Positions 36,224-46,600 of a DNA stretch of 64,000 nucleotides are shown piece by piece. The notes beneath the pieces are model-generated. The model had not been told where the DNA came from. It was given only the letters and a program-made list of their open reading frames with translations, and ran no database searches. Made by a program: the position numbers and the translations under genes. Numbering within the stretch: position 1 is the first letter of the stretch; the number at the start of each line of letters is the position of its first letter. This DNA comes from Adiantum capillus-veneris (Eukaryota; Streptophyta; Polypodiopsida; Polypodiales; Pteridaceae): the NCBI GenBank assembly GCA_014529385.2, contig CM043966.1, positions 99,998,587 to 100,062,586 on the forward strand, in the 5' to 3' direction.

Positions 36224-36240
36224 TCTCTCTCTCTCTCTCC
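36193..36240. repeat. Poly-C run then (CT)n
   Basis: About 29 C followed by about 19 bases of CT repeats. Confidence 0.95.
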
Positions 36241-36358
36241 CCGATGTTTCCATGTGTTGAGAGGTAAGCACCAAGTATTTCTATGGTGCTTTGCTCCTTA
36301 ATAATACCTAGTACATTGGCCCGTCCCAAGTGGAGTGATTATTGACATCCCAATTCCT

Positions 36359-36575
<217 letters not shown>

Positions 36576-37127
36576 CATAAGCTACCCCTTATATAGGGGT
36601 GTTTAGCCAAAAAAAATTGTTTTTCACATTCCACAACAACTATAAGTTTCTTTGTATTAAGGTGTCCCTGTCATGTTTGGAGATGTTTTAAGCGGTTTAA
36701 ATGTTGCGAAGCGGGAGCATGAGCGTGATGCCAATGGAGATCTTTATATACACATGCTCATACTTCTCTGGAGAAAGGATGCTATGCGTGAGGGAGGGAG
36801 GGAGAGAGAGACACAAACTCTCGGGTTGATGAACAATTGTCCTCAATTCCTAAGTAGCCCGACTGTCAAGCAAAACCCGTCATGATTTATCATCATGAGA
36901 TTCCATCATTACCAGCCATGTTCATGGCAAAGCTGTATAGCAATACACTTGACTGCAAAATTGTGCAAAGAAGATAATTATTGATACCAAATAATCATTT
37001 TTAATGAAGAAGATGCAATGTGACATAGATGCAATACATTTAAACTTATGCATACTCCTATGTTCCATATCAACAAGAATAGCCCGATATACATCTTGCA
37101 TACCCAAGCAACATAGGTGCCAAAATT

Positions 37128-37337
37128 TGTTATTGGTCCCAAGGGGAAAGCCTTCTCGGGAGGTCACCCATCCCAATACATTTGCCACACAAGCACGCTT
37201 ACTTGCAACATTCCACAATTAAGTCTAGCCATCTAGACCCAAAACCTTAAGGTGTTACGGACCTCCAGTCTAGCCAATTTATGCAAGCCTCATAATTAAG
37301 CACCCCTTATAGCTTACAATTTGGGCTTACCCCAACA
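37128..37337 (-). repeat. Cassandra-like LTR, inverted copy
   Basis: Read on the minus strand it runs TGTTGGGG ... ACCAATAACA. The 5S-like part is at 37150-37202 with the C-box like GGGATGGGTGACCTCCC and A-box like GTAAGCGTGCTTG. Confidence 0.8.
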
Positions 37338-37358
37338 AGCTACCCCCCGGGACCAACA
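37338..37358 (+). repeat. LTR-end remnant before the primer site
   Basis: AGCTACCCCCCGGGACCAACA resembles the last 21 bases of the Cassandra-like LTR in plus orientation. It suggests the original 5' LTR was plus-oriented and mostly lost or replaced. Confidence 0.55.
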
Positions 37359-37360
37359 AC

Positions 37361-37373
37361 TGGTATCAGAGCC
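37361..37373 (+). other. Primer-binding site, iMet
   Basis: TGGTATCAGAGCC, a full match to the plant initiator-methionine site, two bases after the remnant CCAACA. Confidence 0.85.
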
Positions 37374-37602
37374 AAAGGTTGTTGGGTAATCCTAATAAAC
37401 CCAAGGTTGGAGTGTAAACCAAAAACCTTGTGAATTAGTGATTACAATATGGTAGCACCAGGTTATGGAAAAAACTAAAACCCTTGGTTGTGGAGTAAAC
37501 ATAAAACCCATGGTTGATGAGTAAACCAAAAACTCATGGTTGGGAGTAAACCAAAAAGCTCAACATGATGAAAAAAGTGCCAAGTTTGGCTTAAGGGGTG
37601 AT

Positions 37603-37816
37603 TGTTGGGGTTACTGGTAAGCCCAATTGTAAGCTATAAGGGGTGATTAACTATAAGGCTTGCATAAATTGGCTAGATCGGAGGTCCCTAACACCTTAGT
37701 ATTTTGGCATCTAGATGGCTAGACCACTTTGTGGAGTGTTACACTTAAGCCTGCTCATGTGGCGACAAAACTGGGATGGGTGACCTTCCGAAAAAACTGC
37801 CCGTTGGGGACCAACA
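37603..37816 (+). repeat. Cassandra-like LTR, plus copy
   Basis: TGTTGGGGTTAC ... GGGACCAACA. The 5S-like segment at 37744-37789 has CTTAAGCCTGCTCATG (A-box like, altered) and GGGATGGGTGACCTTCC (C-box like). Confidence 0.8.
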
Positions 37817-37974
37817 AAATAAAATCATGCCTACAAGGGCGACATTGGCCGCAAAATGGTTGTTATTTTATCAATTTATTTCCAATTCTAATATAGGGCA
37901 TTGCTTCCTCATGCAACAAATCTGCAATATTCATATGAAAAGCAAAGTCTACATCAAAAGGGTGTTATTCTCTT

Positions 37975-37976
<2 letters not shown>

Positions 37977-38044
<68 letters not shown>
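37977..38044. repeat. (GA)n microsatellite
   Basis: About 34 GA units. Confidence 0.95.
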
Positions 38045-38046
<2 letters not shown>

Positions 38047-38307
38047 AATTGTATTCAAGTCCCCAAAACCTTACAATTAGTGATCACGTGCTCTTCAGTT
38101 TATGGGTAGCAAATAGATCTTAATATTACAATGTAACCTAAAGCTATTGAGCCACAAGCACTTTAGGGAACATTAATATTGTTTCTAGAATGTAGTCTTG
38201 CATTGAGTGGCACCTTAATAATGATGAATGGAAGTAGCTATTGCAATCATGTTGCACTAGGGATATGCAGAAGTAACATTTCTCTCCGTGGAGAGAAAAA
38301 ATAGCCT

Positions 38308-38443
<136 letters not shown>

Positions 38444-38541
38444 CATGACATTATGCATCAGTTCTACTTCCTCATGGATCGTAACCTTTTGGGACACCAT
38501 AGGAAATCAAAGTCTAGAAGAATGAGATGTGTCTATTTCCA

Positions 38542-38727
<186 letters not shown>

Positions 38728-38801
38728 TCAAAAGCTAAATATGGAAGAGATATTTAGAATAGAAAGACAAATGAAGTAATAGATGCAATAAAGCTATTGG
38801 G

Positions 38802-38804
<3 letters not shown>

Positions 38805-38853
<49 letters not shown>
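38805..38853. repeat. (GA)n microsatellite
   Basis: About 24 GA units. Confidence 0.95.
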
Positions 38854-38855
<2 letters not shown>

Positions 38856-39369
38856 TGTAAGGGCAGTGTCACTAAGTAGTGGGAACAGCCTCTAACGTAG
38901 CAGTAGTAGCAGCGTGGCGGGCACGACAATGATAGTACAGAGTCGGGCCAGTCAGAGCCCAATGAAAGCCTATAGAAGGGGACCCACTACTTTTGTACAA
39001 GATTGATTGTCTTTAGCCAATTGTCAATACCTTATTGTCTTTATCCTAGCTTGAGCCTTGTAATCATTGTAACCTTTTGGTAATACATTGAGCAATGTTC
39101 TCCTTTTGTTATACCTATGGTACTGAGGAACCTTGTACAAACCCATTACCTAATGGTAATCTCTAGTTGTACCATTAAGTCTTACGGTTAATGCAATACC
39201 AATTCCTGCTACTGTTAACTATTGCCTACTGTCAACTGTGGTGACCATTACAAGTACTGCAATCCCATTAAAAATTGTTTGCCCTACTGTTAATGCTTCT
39301 ACATTGACAGTACTATTTTCCATTAACATTAGTCCTAACTTTTTGGAATTAGCCCAAGCTATTCCATTT

Positions 39370-39384
39370 TGGCGATCACGATGG
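39370..39384 (+). other. Candidate primer-binding site of element E
   Basis: TGGCGATCACGATGG lies shortly after a possible LTR end ATTCCA and 55 bases before gag. I cannot match it to a named tRNA. Confidence 0.3.
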
Positions 39385-39438
39385 CTTGAGCTAAAGCTCA
39401 TGGAGAGAACATTATCGCCATAAGTTGGGATTAGAGTT

Positions 39439-41106
39439 ATGGAATCTAGAAGAGGAAACAAGGGTAATGAAGGGATAGAGACAGAAAGAGAGCCACAGTA
39501 TCATAATGAAGAGACAAATTTGGATCCAAGAAAAAGGGATACTAAAGCTGCTCTTTCAGACGCATCTGCAAGGTCTTCAAGGAGGAGGGAAACAAAGAGA
39601 GCTCAGAGAAGAGCTCACAGATCAGAAAGATGCAAAAGAGACAAGGAAGGCTTTACTGATGCAAGCAGGAGATTAGGGAGATATGGGTCAACAAGGAAGA
39701 AGCACAGTTGCCACAGAGATAGGGTGACAGAATCAGATTATGACACTAGTACTGATACAGATGAGAGTAACCAGTCCACGTGAAAGATGAGAACTGGTAA
39801 GGCAAGCAGGAGGGAGAAGATAGTAGGGCACAGGAGCAAGAGTCCTGATGGCCACTACAAAAAGGACAAGGGTCTTGATTTGAAGATAGCATGTCCTATC
39901 TTCAAGGGAAGCATGATGACCCAGATGTGCATATACAAGCATTTGAGCAATAAGTTGAGTTAAAGCACTTATTGGAGGAGGAGTGGGGAGAGTATATTCC
40001 TCACACACTGAAGGAGGCTTCCAGGAAATGGTTTTAACATTACCCAGCTTCAGAGCTTCAGTCATACAGGAAGCTAAAGAAGGCCTTTATCCAATTGGGA
40101 ATATACAAATGATCAAGGTGATGAAGACATATTGTGTGAACTGGAAGCTAAAGAAGGCCTTTAGCTTCAGTCATACTGGAACTGGAAGCTTCAGTCATAC
40201 AGGAAGCTAAAGAAGGCCTTTATCCAATTGGGAATATACAAATGATCAAGATGATGAAGACATATTGTGTGAACTGGACAGGATTAAATAGGGCAAGCTT
40301 TCAGTAAAAAATTATGTGCAAAAAATCAAAGAGTTGACTAGAAGGTTGAATGAACCACCATTTAAGAAGAGGATAAGAGAACAGTAGGAAGCTCAAGGAG
40401 CAAGAAGTGACAGCACCAACTAAGAAGTTTACAAAATTGGTACATAGGGCACTGAAGTTGGAATAGCAAGACAAGAAGGAGAAATCCAAGCATAAGAGCA
40501 ATTCAGATTCCAGTACCAAAGCTTCCTCTGAAACAGGGAAATCCAGTAGTAGCTCTTTTGATTTTAAAGAAGAAAATAAGAAGAAGAAGAAGAAGAAGAA
40601 AGGAAGTTGGTCAAGGAAAATAGATGAGATGTCTAAGAAGATTTCTTAGATCTCTAGCTTGAGAGGATCTACAGGGAAGACAAAAAGATGGTGTACTAAA
40701 TGCAAGTCCAAGAACCATACATCTAAAGATTGCACCCAGTGAAATTATTGTAAAGCTTTTGGGCATGTGATCAAGATTCACCATTTGAAGGAAGGAAAAG
40801 ATCTATCCATGATACCATTTGCTAGCATGGAACCAGTACCAACAGGTACTGAGTAGCAGCAGCAGACTTCCCAATACTAGTGGGTATAATGGAAGAGACA
40901 GAGGTAGCAATACTAACTTCAAAAGAAAATTTAATTGCTACAAATGTGGGAAGTATGGGCACTTTGCAGAACAATGCCTAGACCCTAAGAAACCTGCTGC
41001 ACCAGAAGCAAAACAATCAAAACTAGTACAAGTAAGAGCAATAACAAGGATTTCTGGTGTGGTTATAGAAGAATTATCAGTAGATGCTCTAAAGACAAAG
41101 AATGGG
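39439..41106 (+). pseudogene. Gag of element E, disrupted
   Basis: The first frame (39439-39783, MESRRGNKGN...) is a charged, arginine-rich N-terminus. After several stops and shifts the C-terminal part shows three zinc-knuckle-like motifs in plus frames. These are WCTKCKSKNHTSKDC (about 40688), a YCKAFGHVIKIH variant right after it, and the clean CCHC CYKCGKYGHFAEQC (about 40936-40977). Multiple knuckles suggest strong RNA binding in the ancestor. A 91-base segment is duplicated at 40055-40145 and 40188-40278 with an offset of 133 bases, which also shifts the frame. Element F cuts it at 41107. Confidence 0.65.
40055..40278 (+). repeat. 91-base duplication within gag E
   Basis: Copies 40055-40145 and 40188-40278 differ at one visible base (AAGGTG against AAGATG). 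A partial third copy lies between them. Confidence 0.85.
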
Positions 41107-41111
41107 AGTAG
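41107..41111. other. Target site duplication of element F, left copy
   Basis: AGTAG, repeated exactly at 58104-58108. Confidence 0.9.
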
Positions 41112-42016
41112 TGTTGGCGGATATGCCTCGACGGACGTCAACACAGCAAGAACTCACCTAACAAGATTTGTCAGCTAAGGACAAAGCTCGACCCGCACGC
41201 GCGTGGAAGCAAGCATAGGGAGTCAATCTACACTCGACCGACTCTCGACTAATTCCTACAGAGGTCTCTACCCAATGTCTAAGCTACAGCCTTCAGGAGT
41301 GCATAAGAGGAGATTTCCTACAACGCTTCCAAGAGCCAAATACCCATCAAATGGTCTCGAAACGCCCTAGAACTTGAAGGAGACCCTACTAAGACCAATA
41401 GGTCGCTAAATCCCAACCCTAAACACCTGTTGCAAAATCACGTAGGATGTCTGGCCAAAATTTGCAGGTCGTCATTTTCGAAATCTAAAATGCCTAATGT
41501 GTAGCTCTACTCAATGTGAACGCGTGGATATGCTGAAATGCGAAAACGGATAATGTATGCTCACCGAATCACCAGATGAAGCTCGTAGGTCGAGCTCGCA
41601 AAACCAGACCGTACGCGCACAATGTAGGTATTGGCACGTAGCTCTCGTCAGGGGCAACACGTTGCACTTCTCCGCACTCGATTCCGACCACCGATGCGCG
41701 CGTAGCGTCAAGATGAAGCTCTCACTCTCTCTCTCGTACACGGTACGCTCACTCACAGACTTCACTTTTTAAAAATGACAAAGGTTCTTCATTAAGGTCA
41801 AAAAGTGGTATAAATACCTTACAATCTCAAACCCTAATGTTCCAATTTTACCATCTACTCAATCTAAATGTCAAAAATGGGATACAATCTGGAAATTTCT
41901 GTAAGCCCCAATATTTACAAAAGTGAAATGTTGAGTTTTCTCAATAAATGAATAATTACAAAAAATAATAATCCGCCGAGCAGTCATTTCCCGTAGGGTG
42001 TGTCCAGCTTCTAACA
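41112..42016 (-). repeat. 3' LTR of element F
   Basis: It pairs with 57181-58103. It includes one half of the element's palindrome (ACGTAGGATGTCT at 41440-41452). Confidence 0.95.
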
Positions 42017-42030
42017 CTCCCCCCCTCCTT
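42017..42030 (-). other. Polypurine tract of element F
   Basis: The minus strand reads AAGGAGGGGGGGAG directly before the LTR, which fixes the orientation as minus. Confidence 0.85.
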
Positions 42031-42068
42031 GTTCATGTCGTCCCTGACATGGCTGTTGAGCTGCTTCT

Positions 42069-42380
42069 TCAGTGTAGGCTTTGTCTCATCTTGAGAAGTG
42101 ACTCATATCTTGCATGCTGAGCTAGTAGCGTCGGGCCGAATATATTTGTGCTGATTGTGAAGAAGCCGGTGTAGAAGGCTTCTTCAAAGGCCTGGAGGTG
42201 ATAAGATGGCAAAAACATGATCCTTTGATACAATGCATGTATCACCTCGTGAGAAGGTTGACCAGACATATCGTATGCACATCTATATGTATCTTGAAAG
42301 AAGAAGATACTGTCTGTCACTTGGCCTGGTTTGAAGGTCTCGAAGACTGCCAAAAGTGTTTTGCATATCTTTCTCATCAT
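42069..42380 (-). CDS. Small unrecognised ORF before the 3' LTR of F
   Basis: A 103-residue minus-strand frame (MMRKICKTLLAVFETFKPG...) lies between the extra ORF and the polypurine tract. It has aromatic-rich stretches (FFQDTYRCAYDM, SYHLQAFEEAFYTGFF) but no known motif. It may be a true small gene of the element, a displaced C-terminus of the extra ORF, or chance. Confidence 0.3.
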   Translation of the reverse strand: MMRKICKTLLAVFETFKPGQVTDSIFFFQDTYRCAYDMSGQPSHEVIHALYQRIMFLPSYHLQAFEEAFYTGFFTISTNIFGPTLLAQHARYESLLKMRQSLH

Positions 42381-42439
42381 GATGCAAGATAGGTCAAGCC
42401 AGCCAATGATAACAATTTGATGGCGCCTGTTAGGGTTTT

Positions 42440-45400
42440 CACCATGTATTGCTCACTTATTCTCTCGCCTGCCTTTGAGCCTGGCAGCTTCGGTTAATTT
42501 AGCCAAGTAGGTTGGCTTCTCTGCAGCAACTCGTGGGCTTTCCACGTCCTCATCCTTGGTAGGGGGCAGAAACTGAGGTTGTCTCTTATCACTTTAGGTG
42601 CCTCTACCAAATGGATTAGATACTATAGATACTTTGTCAGCCATGCCTTTCTCCACATGGGTTGAGAGTCCACTATTAGCTTGACCCCCTCAAGTTTGGA
42701 GATGTATGCTTTGTACATTGGCACTGTTGGCTCTTCTCTGATCCGCTTGTTGATCGTGGCAGCTTCATATTTCAGCAAAGGATATGGGAGATAGGGTTGT
42801 AGCCATTCACGCCGAAGGTTTCTGGCATCTATCTTTTGAATAGTCATTGATTTAAAGACCCTCTGCTCCCATTCCAAGGCTTCTTTGGTTGTGTCTCTGA
42901 CTGCAGCTTCTATGGCCTTTTGCAGCTTCTCTTCTTCTTCTTGTGTCAGAACTTGTGGCTCTTGTGAGGGTCCTACAAGGATTTCCTCTTGCATGGTGAT
43001 GTCCACTGGATCTGCCACATTCTCTATGTCTATTCCCTCCATGGCTGTTGGCCCGGTGCCCATCTGTTGCTCTTCTGTTTGTTCTGGCCTCTCAGCTCTT
43101 CTATCTGTTTCTGAAATGTTTTCTTCTCGTCTTCTGCTTGCTCTCCCATGTTTACAAGGAGGTCATTTAGATCGGCATTTATCTTTTCCGCCTCCTCGAG
43201 CTTTCTCTTGATTGCTTCTAGCTCATTTTGCATGGCCTTGTGCTCTTCTTCCAGTCGGTTCTGCATTACCATAGAGCCCTCAGCCAGCATGAGTCTTTGT
43301 CGCTTCTCCAGGGTTAACTGCTTTTGAATCTCTTTCATTTGTTCTTCATATAAATCAGTCTCTGAAGTAGTGTGAGTCGAGCTAGTAGCTTTGACTCTGG
43401 CAAGAGATGCCCACAGCCTCTGGATGGTTTGATCTTTGACTTTAATCTGATCCTTAAGCTCTATCACCTCATCCTGGCTCACCTCATGCTCTATCTCTAC
43501 CTTTTCCTTGGCATTTCTGAGTGTTTCCACTTCTTTGGATTCTTCAGCAAGTTGCAGGGTTAGGTTGTCCCTTTCCCTCTCTGCATCTGTCAATGACTTG
43601 CTGATTTTCTTATATTCTTCTTCGGCTCTTTGAAGCTTGTTTTCTGCTGCTTGATTCTCTCGTTTGATCTCCTCGCATCTTTGTAATGTCATGGCTAGAC
43701 TGGCTTGTAGCTTTGTATGTTTCTCTATATGCTCTTTGCTTTGTCTTTATAGTGTGTCTACTTCAGCCTTGATCTGAACTTCAGTGTTTTTGAGATTAGC
43801 AATCTCACTGTCCGTGGCCATTGATTTTTCCCTAAGCCCAGTTAGCTTGTGCATCACCACATCCCAGTCATTGGTAGGTGGCTATAGGTCCATTGTATCA
43901 GTGGCCATCTCTTTCAGTTCTACTAACCACAGGCTCTGCATTGGTTCTTTGGGCCTTATGCTTGCCAGCTCAAATGCCACTGTAGCTGCCTCTTCTTTTG
44001 AGTAACCTACAGCTAGTAGATCAAGAAATGTGCTAAATTTTCTTTCCTCTGGCTCTGGCTGCTCATCTTTGGGCTTGACTTATTCTTTTTGCTCTTGCTC
44101 TTGGCTCTTATCTTGCCTTGAATCTTCTTGATCATCAGATTTTTCTAGCTTCTCCTTTTGTTGGGTTTGTGGAGGGCTAAGAGAAGGTGGTGATGGTGGT
44201 GGGCTGGACTCCAGGCTTGATGGTGGAGTTGTTGGCTTCTTCTTGAAGTCCCTGTCTGCCTTTGTCTTTCTCTCTCTCTCTTGGCCTTCCTGCTCTTCTA
44301 GCAGTTGTCGTCGTACTTCATCCACTTCTTCTATAAAAGGAACATTCAAAATATTTTTTGTGGTAGCATCCAAAATCTCAAATTTCTTGATGTAGTCTTC
44401 AAACCTATCTCTGTGCACCCTTTGGGATGATCCCGACATGGCTTCTAGTGAGGGCTTCCACAGCTCACTCAAATCTCCTTTCAGTGCTCTCTCGGCTCTG
44501 AAGCTTTCCATCAATCTTTCGAGCCGCGCCGCTTCCTATGACTTGGTTTCCTTGACCGGCACTTGTACACTTTATTTCTTTCCCTTCTTCGCTTTGGCGG
44601 CTCTTCTAGCACGGTTTCTAACCGGCGCTTCAAACGTGTGGCTACTCTTGGTGCTTGGGGCTGTTCTTCCTCTTTATCTTCTTTCAGCCTTAGCCAATCA
44701 TTGTGAGATGGAGGTTCAGGCTAGTTTCCTTTGGCATGCAATGCCCCATAAACCACTTTTGTTATCAGTTCACCTAGCACAATGTAGGTGGGATTTTTTG
44801 TTGCCCATCTTCACCAGGTTGTCATGGATGTAAGCCGCATAATTGATCACCTTTGGCTTGCTCTTCTGCATTACCCAGGTGAAGGTGGTAGCAATGACTC
44901 CAGGCGGCATTCTGTACTTCTGTGGCCGCTTTGTACACATATGGAAGTATTGGTTGTACAGTTGGCTCATGACAGCCACTTTAGGGTTTGCTATATCTTT
45001 AAAGGTGTAGTTTTTCTTCTTTTCAAAGTACAAATTGACTTCATCTCTTCTCTTGGTCACATTATCTCCCTTGTTGGAGATGTCTAGTGCTGCTGCTACC
45101 ACTCTCTCTGTGATTACAATCATAGTGTCTGGCTTGCCCTGTAGATCAATGACTTTGGCCACTCCATCTTCTTTGATAGTAGTTACAAACTCCCACACTC
45201 TTTTGATGTCGATTCCCACTGGCAGAGCTTCAAAGTAGTTATGGAGATCTATCTTCTCTAGGTATTCTCCCATCTTGCTTTTGACAAACTCATTGAGCTC
45301 TCGAGGTAGCATGGGTAGCTCTATTGCATTTCCTTCAGGATCCTTGAACACACCTTGGTAGATCTTCAAGTCATTTGACTCTAGCAAATCCTCCTGAATC

Positions 45401-45513
45401 CACGTGCTGGTTGGCTTCAAAGTTCCTTCTGGGATGACAAACGGCTCTACTTCTTCCAAGTAGTCTTTTATTGTCATTCTCTTCTTCTTTGCCGGTGATT
45501 TTGCGGCCGCCAT
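42440..45513 (-). pseudogene. Extra ORF of element F: about 1000 residues, coiled-coil protein
   Basis: Starting at the ATG at 45513, one frame can be followed to about 43085 with about eight stops. Most are TGA, TAG or TAA that could be C-to-T changes of CGA, CAG or CAA. Frame changes near 43085 and 42625 lead into 42623-43063 and its tail. The N-terminal 247 residues (44770-45513) form a compact domain with PFVIPEGTLKPTS, LPRELNEFV, VWEFVTTIKEDGVAKV, ITERVVAAALDI and PPGVIATTFTWVMQK. It vaguely recalls plant transposon-associated domains after pol, but I cannot name it. Next come a proline/serine linker, then about 220 residues of heptad-rich coiled coil (43030-43692), then a glutamate-rich helix. 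It lies where envelope-like or accessory ORFs sit in some plant Gypsy elements. Confidence 0.6.
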
Positions 45514-45679
45514 GGATCCTGTTGCACTCAGTAGTCTGAAGTTAGTTTTTTTTTCATATTAGCTAAGAAACTGAGTTTTAACTATCCAAATGACTTGAGA
45601 ATTGAAAATAAAACTTAAAAGGAACTTGGGAAACCCTGCATGTGCTCACAGTATCATTCTGGCCAAAATTTATCATTTA

Positions 45680-45701
45680 GACATCCTACGCGTAGGATGT
45701 C
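45680..45701. repeat. Palindrome F, copy 1
   Basis: Core ACATCCTACGCGTAGGATGT flanked by G and C: a perfect 22-base palindrome, 167 bases before the extra ORF start. Confidence 0.95.
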
Positions 45702-45964
45702 TATTTCATCAGTTTTTGGTGAAACTTGGCACGCTGGTGGTCCTTGACCTCTTGAACAATGCTATATGATTGGAATTGGGTTTGGGCATCCAAAAATGCA
45801 TTTCTGGGCAGATCCAGGCTTTAGGCTCACAAATTGGGTAGGATGTTCACAATAGGTGGCAAATGATATTCAAATGGGTTAAAATTTGATATATGAGCTT
45901 CTTGCACCATGGTAATGGCTCCCATGATGTCATTTCTTGCACAGTAAGTCAAAATCATGATGGA

Positions 45965-45986
45965 CACATCCTACGCGTAGGATGTC
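45965..45986. repeat. Palindrome F, copy 2
   Basis: Perfect core; the outer left base is C in place of G. Confidence 0.95.
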
Positions 45987-46249
45987 TATTTCATCAAATT
46001 GGCTTGAGATTTGTTCTGTGGGTAGCTCTTGGCCTGTGGAACATGGCCCTGCTCTTGGATTTTGATTTGGACAAGAATTGGTGTTGGTAAGAGCATCTGT
46101 AGTGTTCTCAGGCTCAAAAAGTGCATCTTGGAGGTGTTGGGGGCCAAATGTGATGGGAATGGCTTGAAACTTGATATATGAGCTCATGAAAGGGTCATAA
46201 AGTGATCTGGAGTTGAAAAATACCATCTGGGGGCCAAAATTGTCATTTA

Positions 46250-46271
46250 GACATCCTACGCATAGGATGTC
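46250..46271. repeat. Palindrome F, copy 3
   Basis: The core has GCATAGG where others have GCGTAGG: one CpG-type G-to-A change. Confidence 0.95.
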
Positions 46272-46534
46272 TATTTCATCATTTTTCACTTGTGACCACA
46301 CAGATAGCTTGGCAATGTGCTCATGAATGTATTGTGCAAGTTTCATGTGATTTGGACAAGTTTTGGTAGGTCTATGGCCCAATATTGCCTCTATGCCCTG
46401 ACTTTGCGTTTTTTGGTGCACATGAGGTCAATTTTTGTCCAAATGTGATGAAACTTGGTGGCTAGCTTGTACATGCTATTCAGAAACTTTGTGTGATGAG
46501 AGATGTTGGGGTTGGTGCCTAGTAATGGTCTTGA

Positions 46535-46556
46535 GACATCCTACGCGTAGGATGTC
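46535..46556. repeat. Palindrome F, copy 4
   Basis: Perfect 22-base palindrome, followed by TCCT as in copies 5 and 8. Confidence 0.95.
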
Positions 46557-46600
46557 TCCTTATGAAAATTTCATGGTGAGTACTATTGGTGCCTACTTTG

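Larger units (their letters stand above)
37128..37816 (+). mobile_element. Cassandra-like TRIM with an inverted 5' LTR
   Basis: Two 210-214 base copies of the same LTR lie in opposite orientation (37128-37337 minus, 37603-37816 plus) around a 265-base body. The body holds a perfect iMet primer site (37361-37373) and a polypurine-like TTAAGGGGTGAT before the 3' copy. Both LTR copies contain 5S-rRNA-like boxes: AAGCGTGCTTG and GGGATGGGTGACCT. LTRs carrying 5S sequence are the hallmark of Cassandra. Flanks are AAATT and AAATA. Confidence 0.75.
45514..46600 (-). other. Leader of the extra ORF with palindrome repeats
   Basis: It holds four copies of the palindrome spaced exactly 285 bases apart (45680, 45965, 46250, 46535). 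Each of the first three is followed by TATTTCATCA and, about 90-110 bases on, by GAT(T)TGGA(C)-like sequence. Flanking bodies are much more diverged than the palindromes. A 163-residue minus frame (45930-46421) reads through two of them but is probably chance. Confidence 0.7.

Noticed and set aside
37150-37202. 5S rRNA gene
   Set aside because: Only about 50 bases with A-box and C-box similarity, within an LTR copy that recurs inverted at 37603-37816. This is a Cassandra-type LTR, not a 5S gene.
45680-46556. CRISPR-like array of equally spaced palindromes
   Set aside because: Plant context, 263-base diverged spacers, only four copies, and a place inside a retrotransposon leader.
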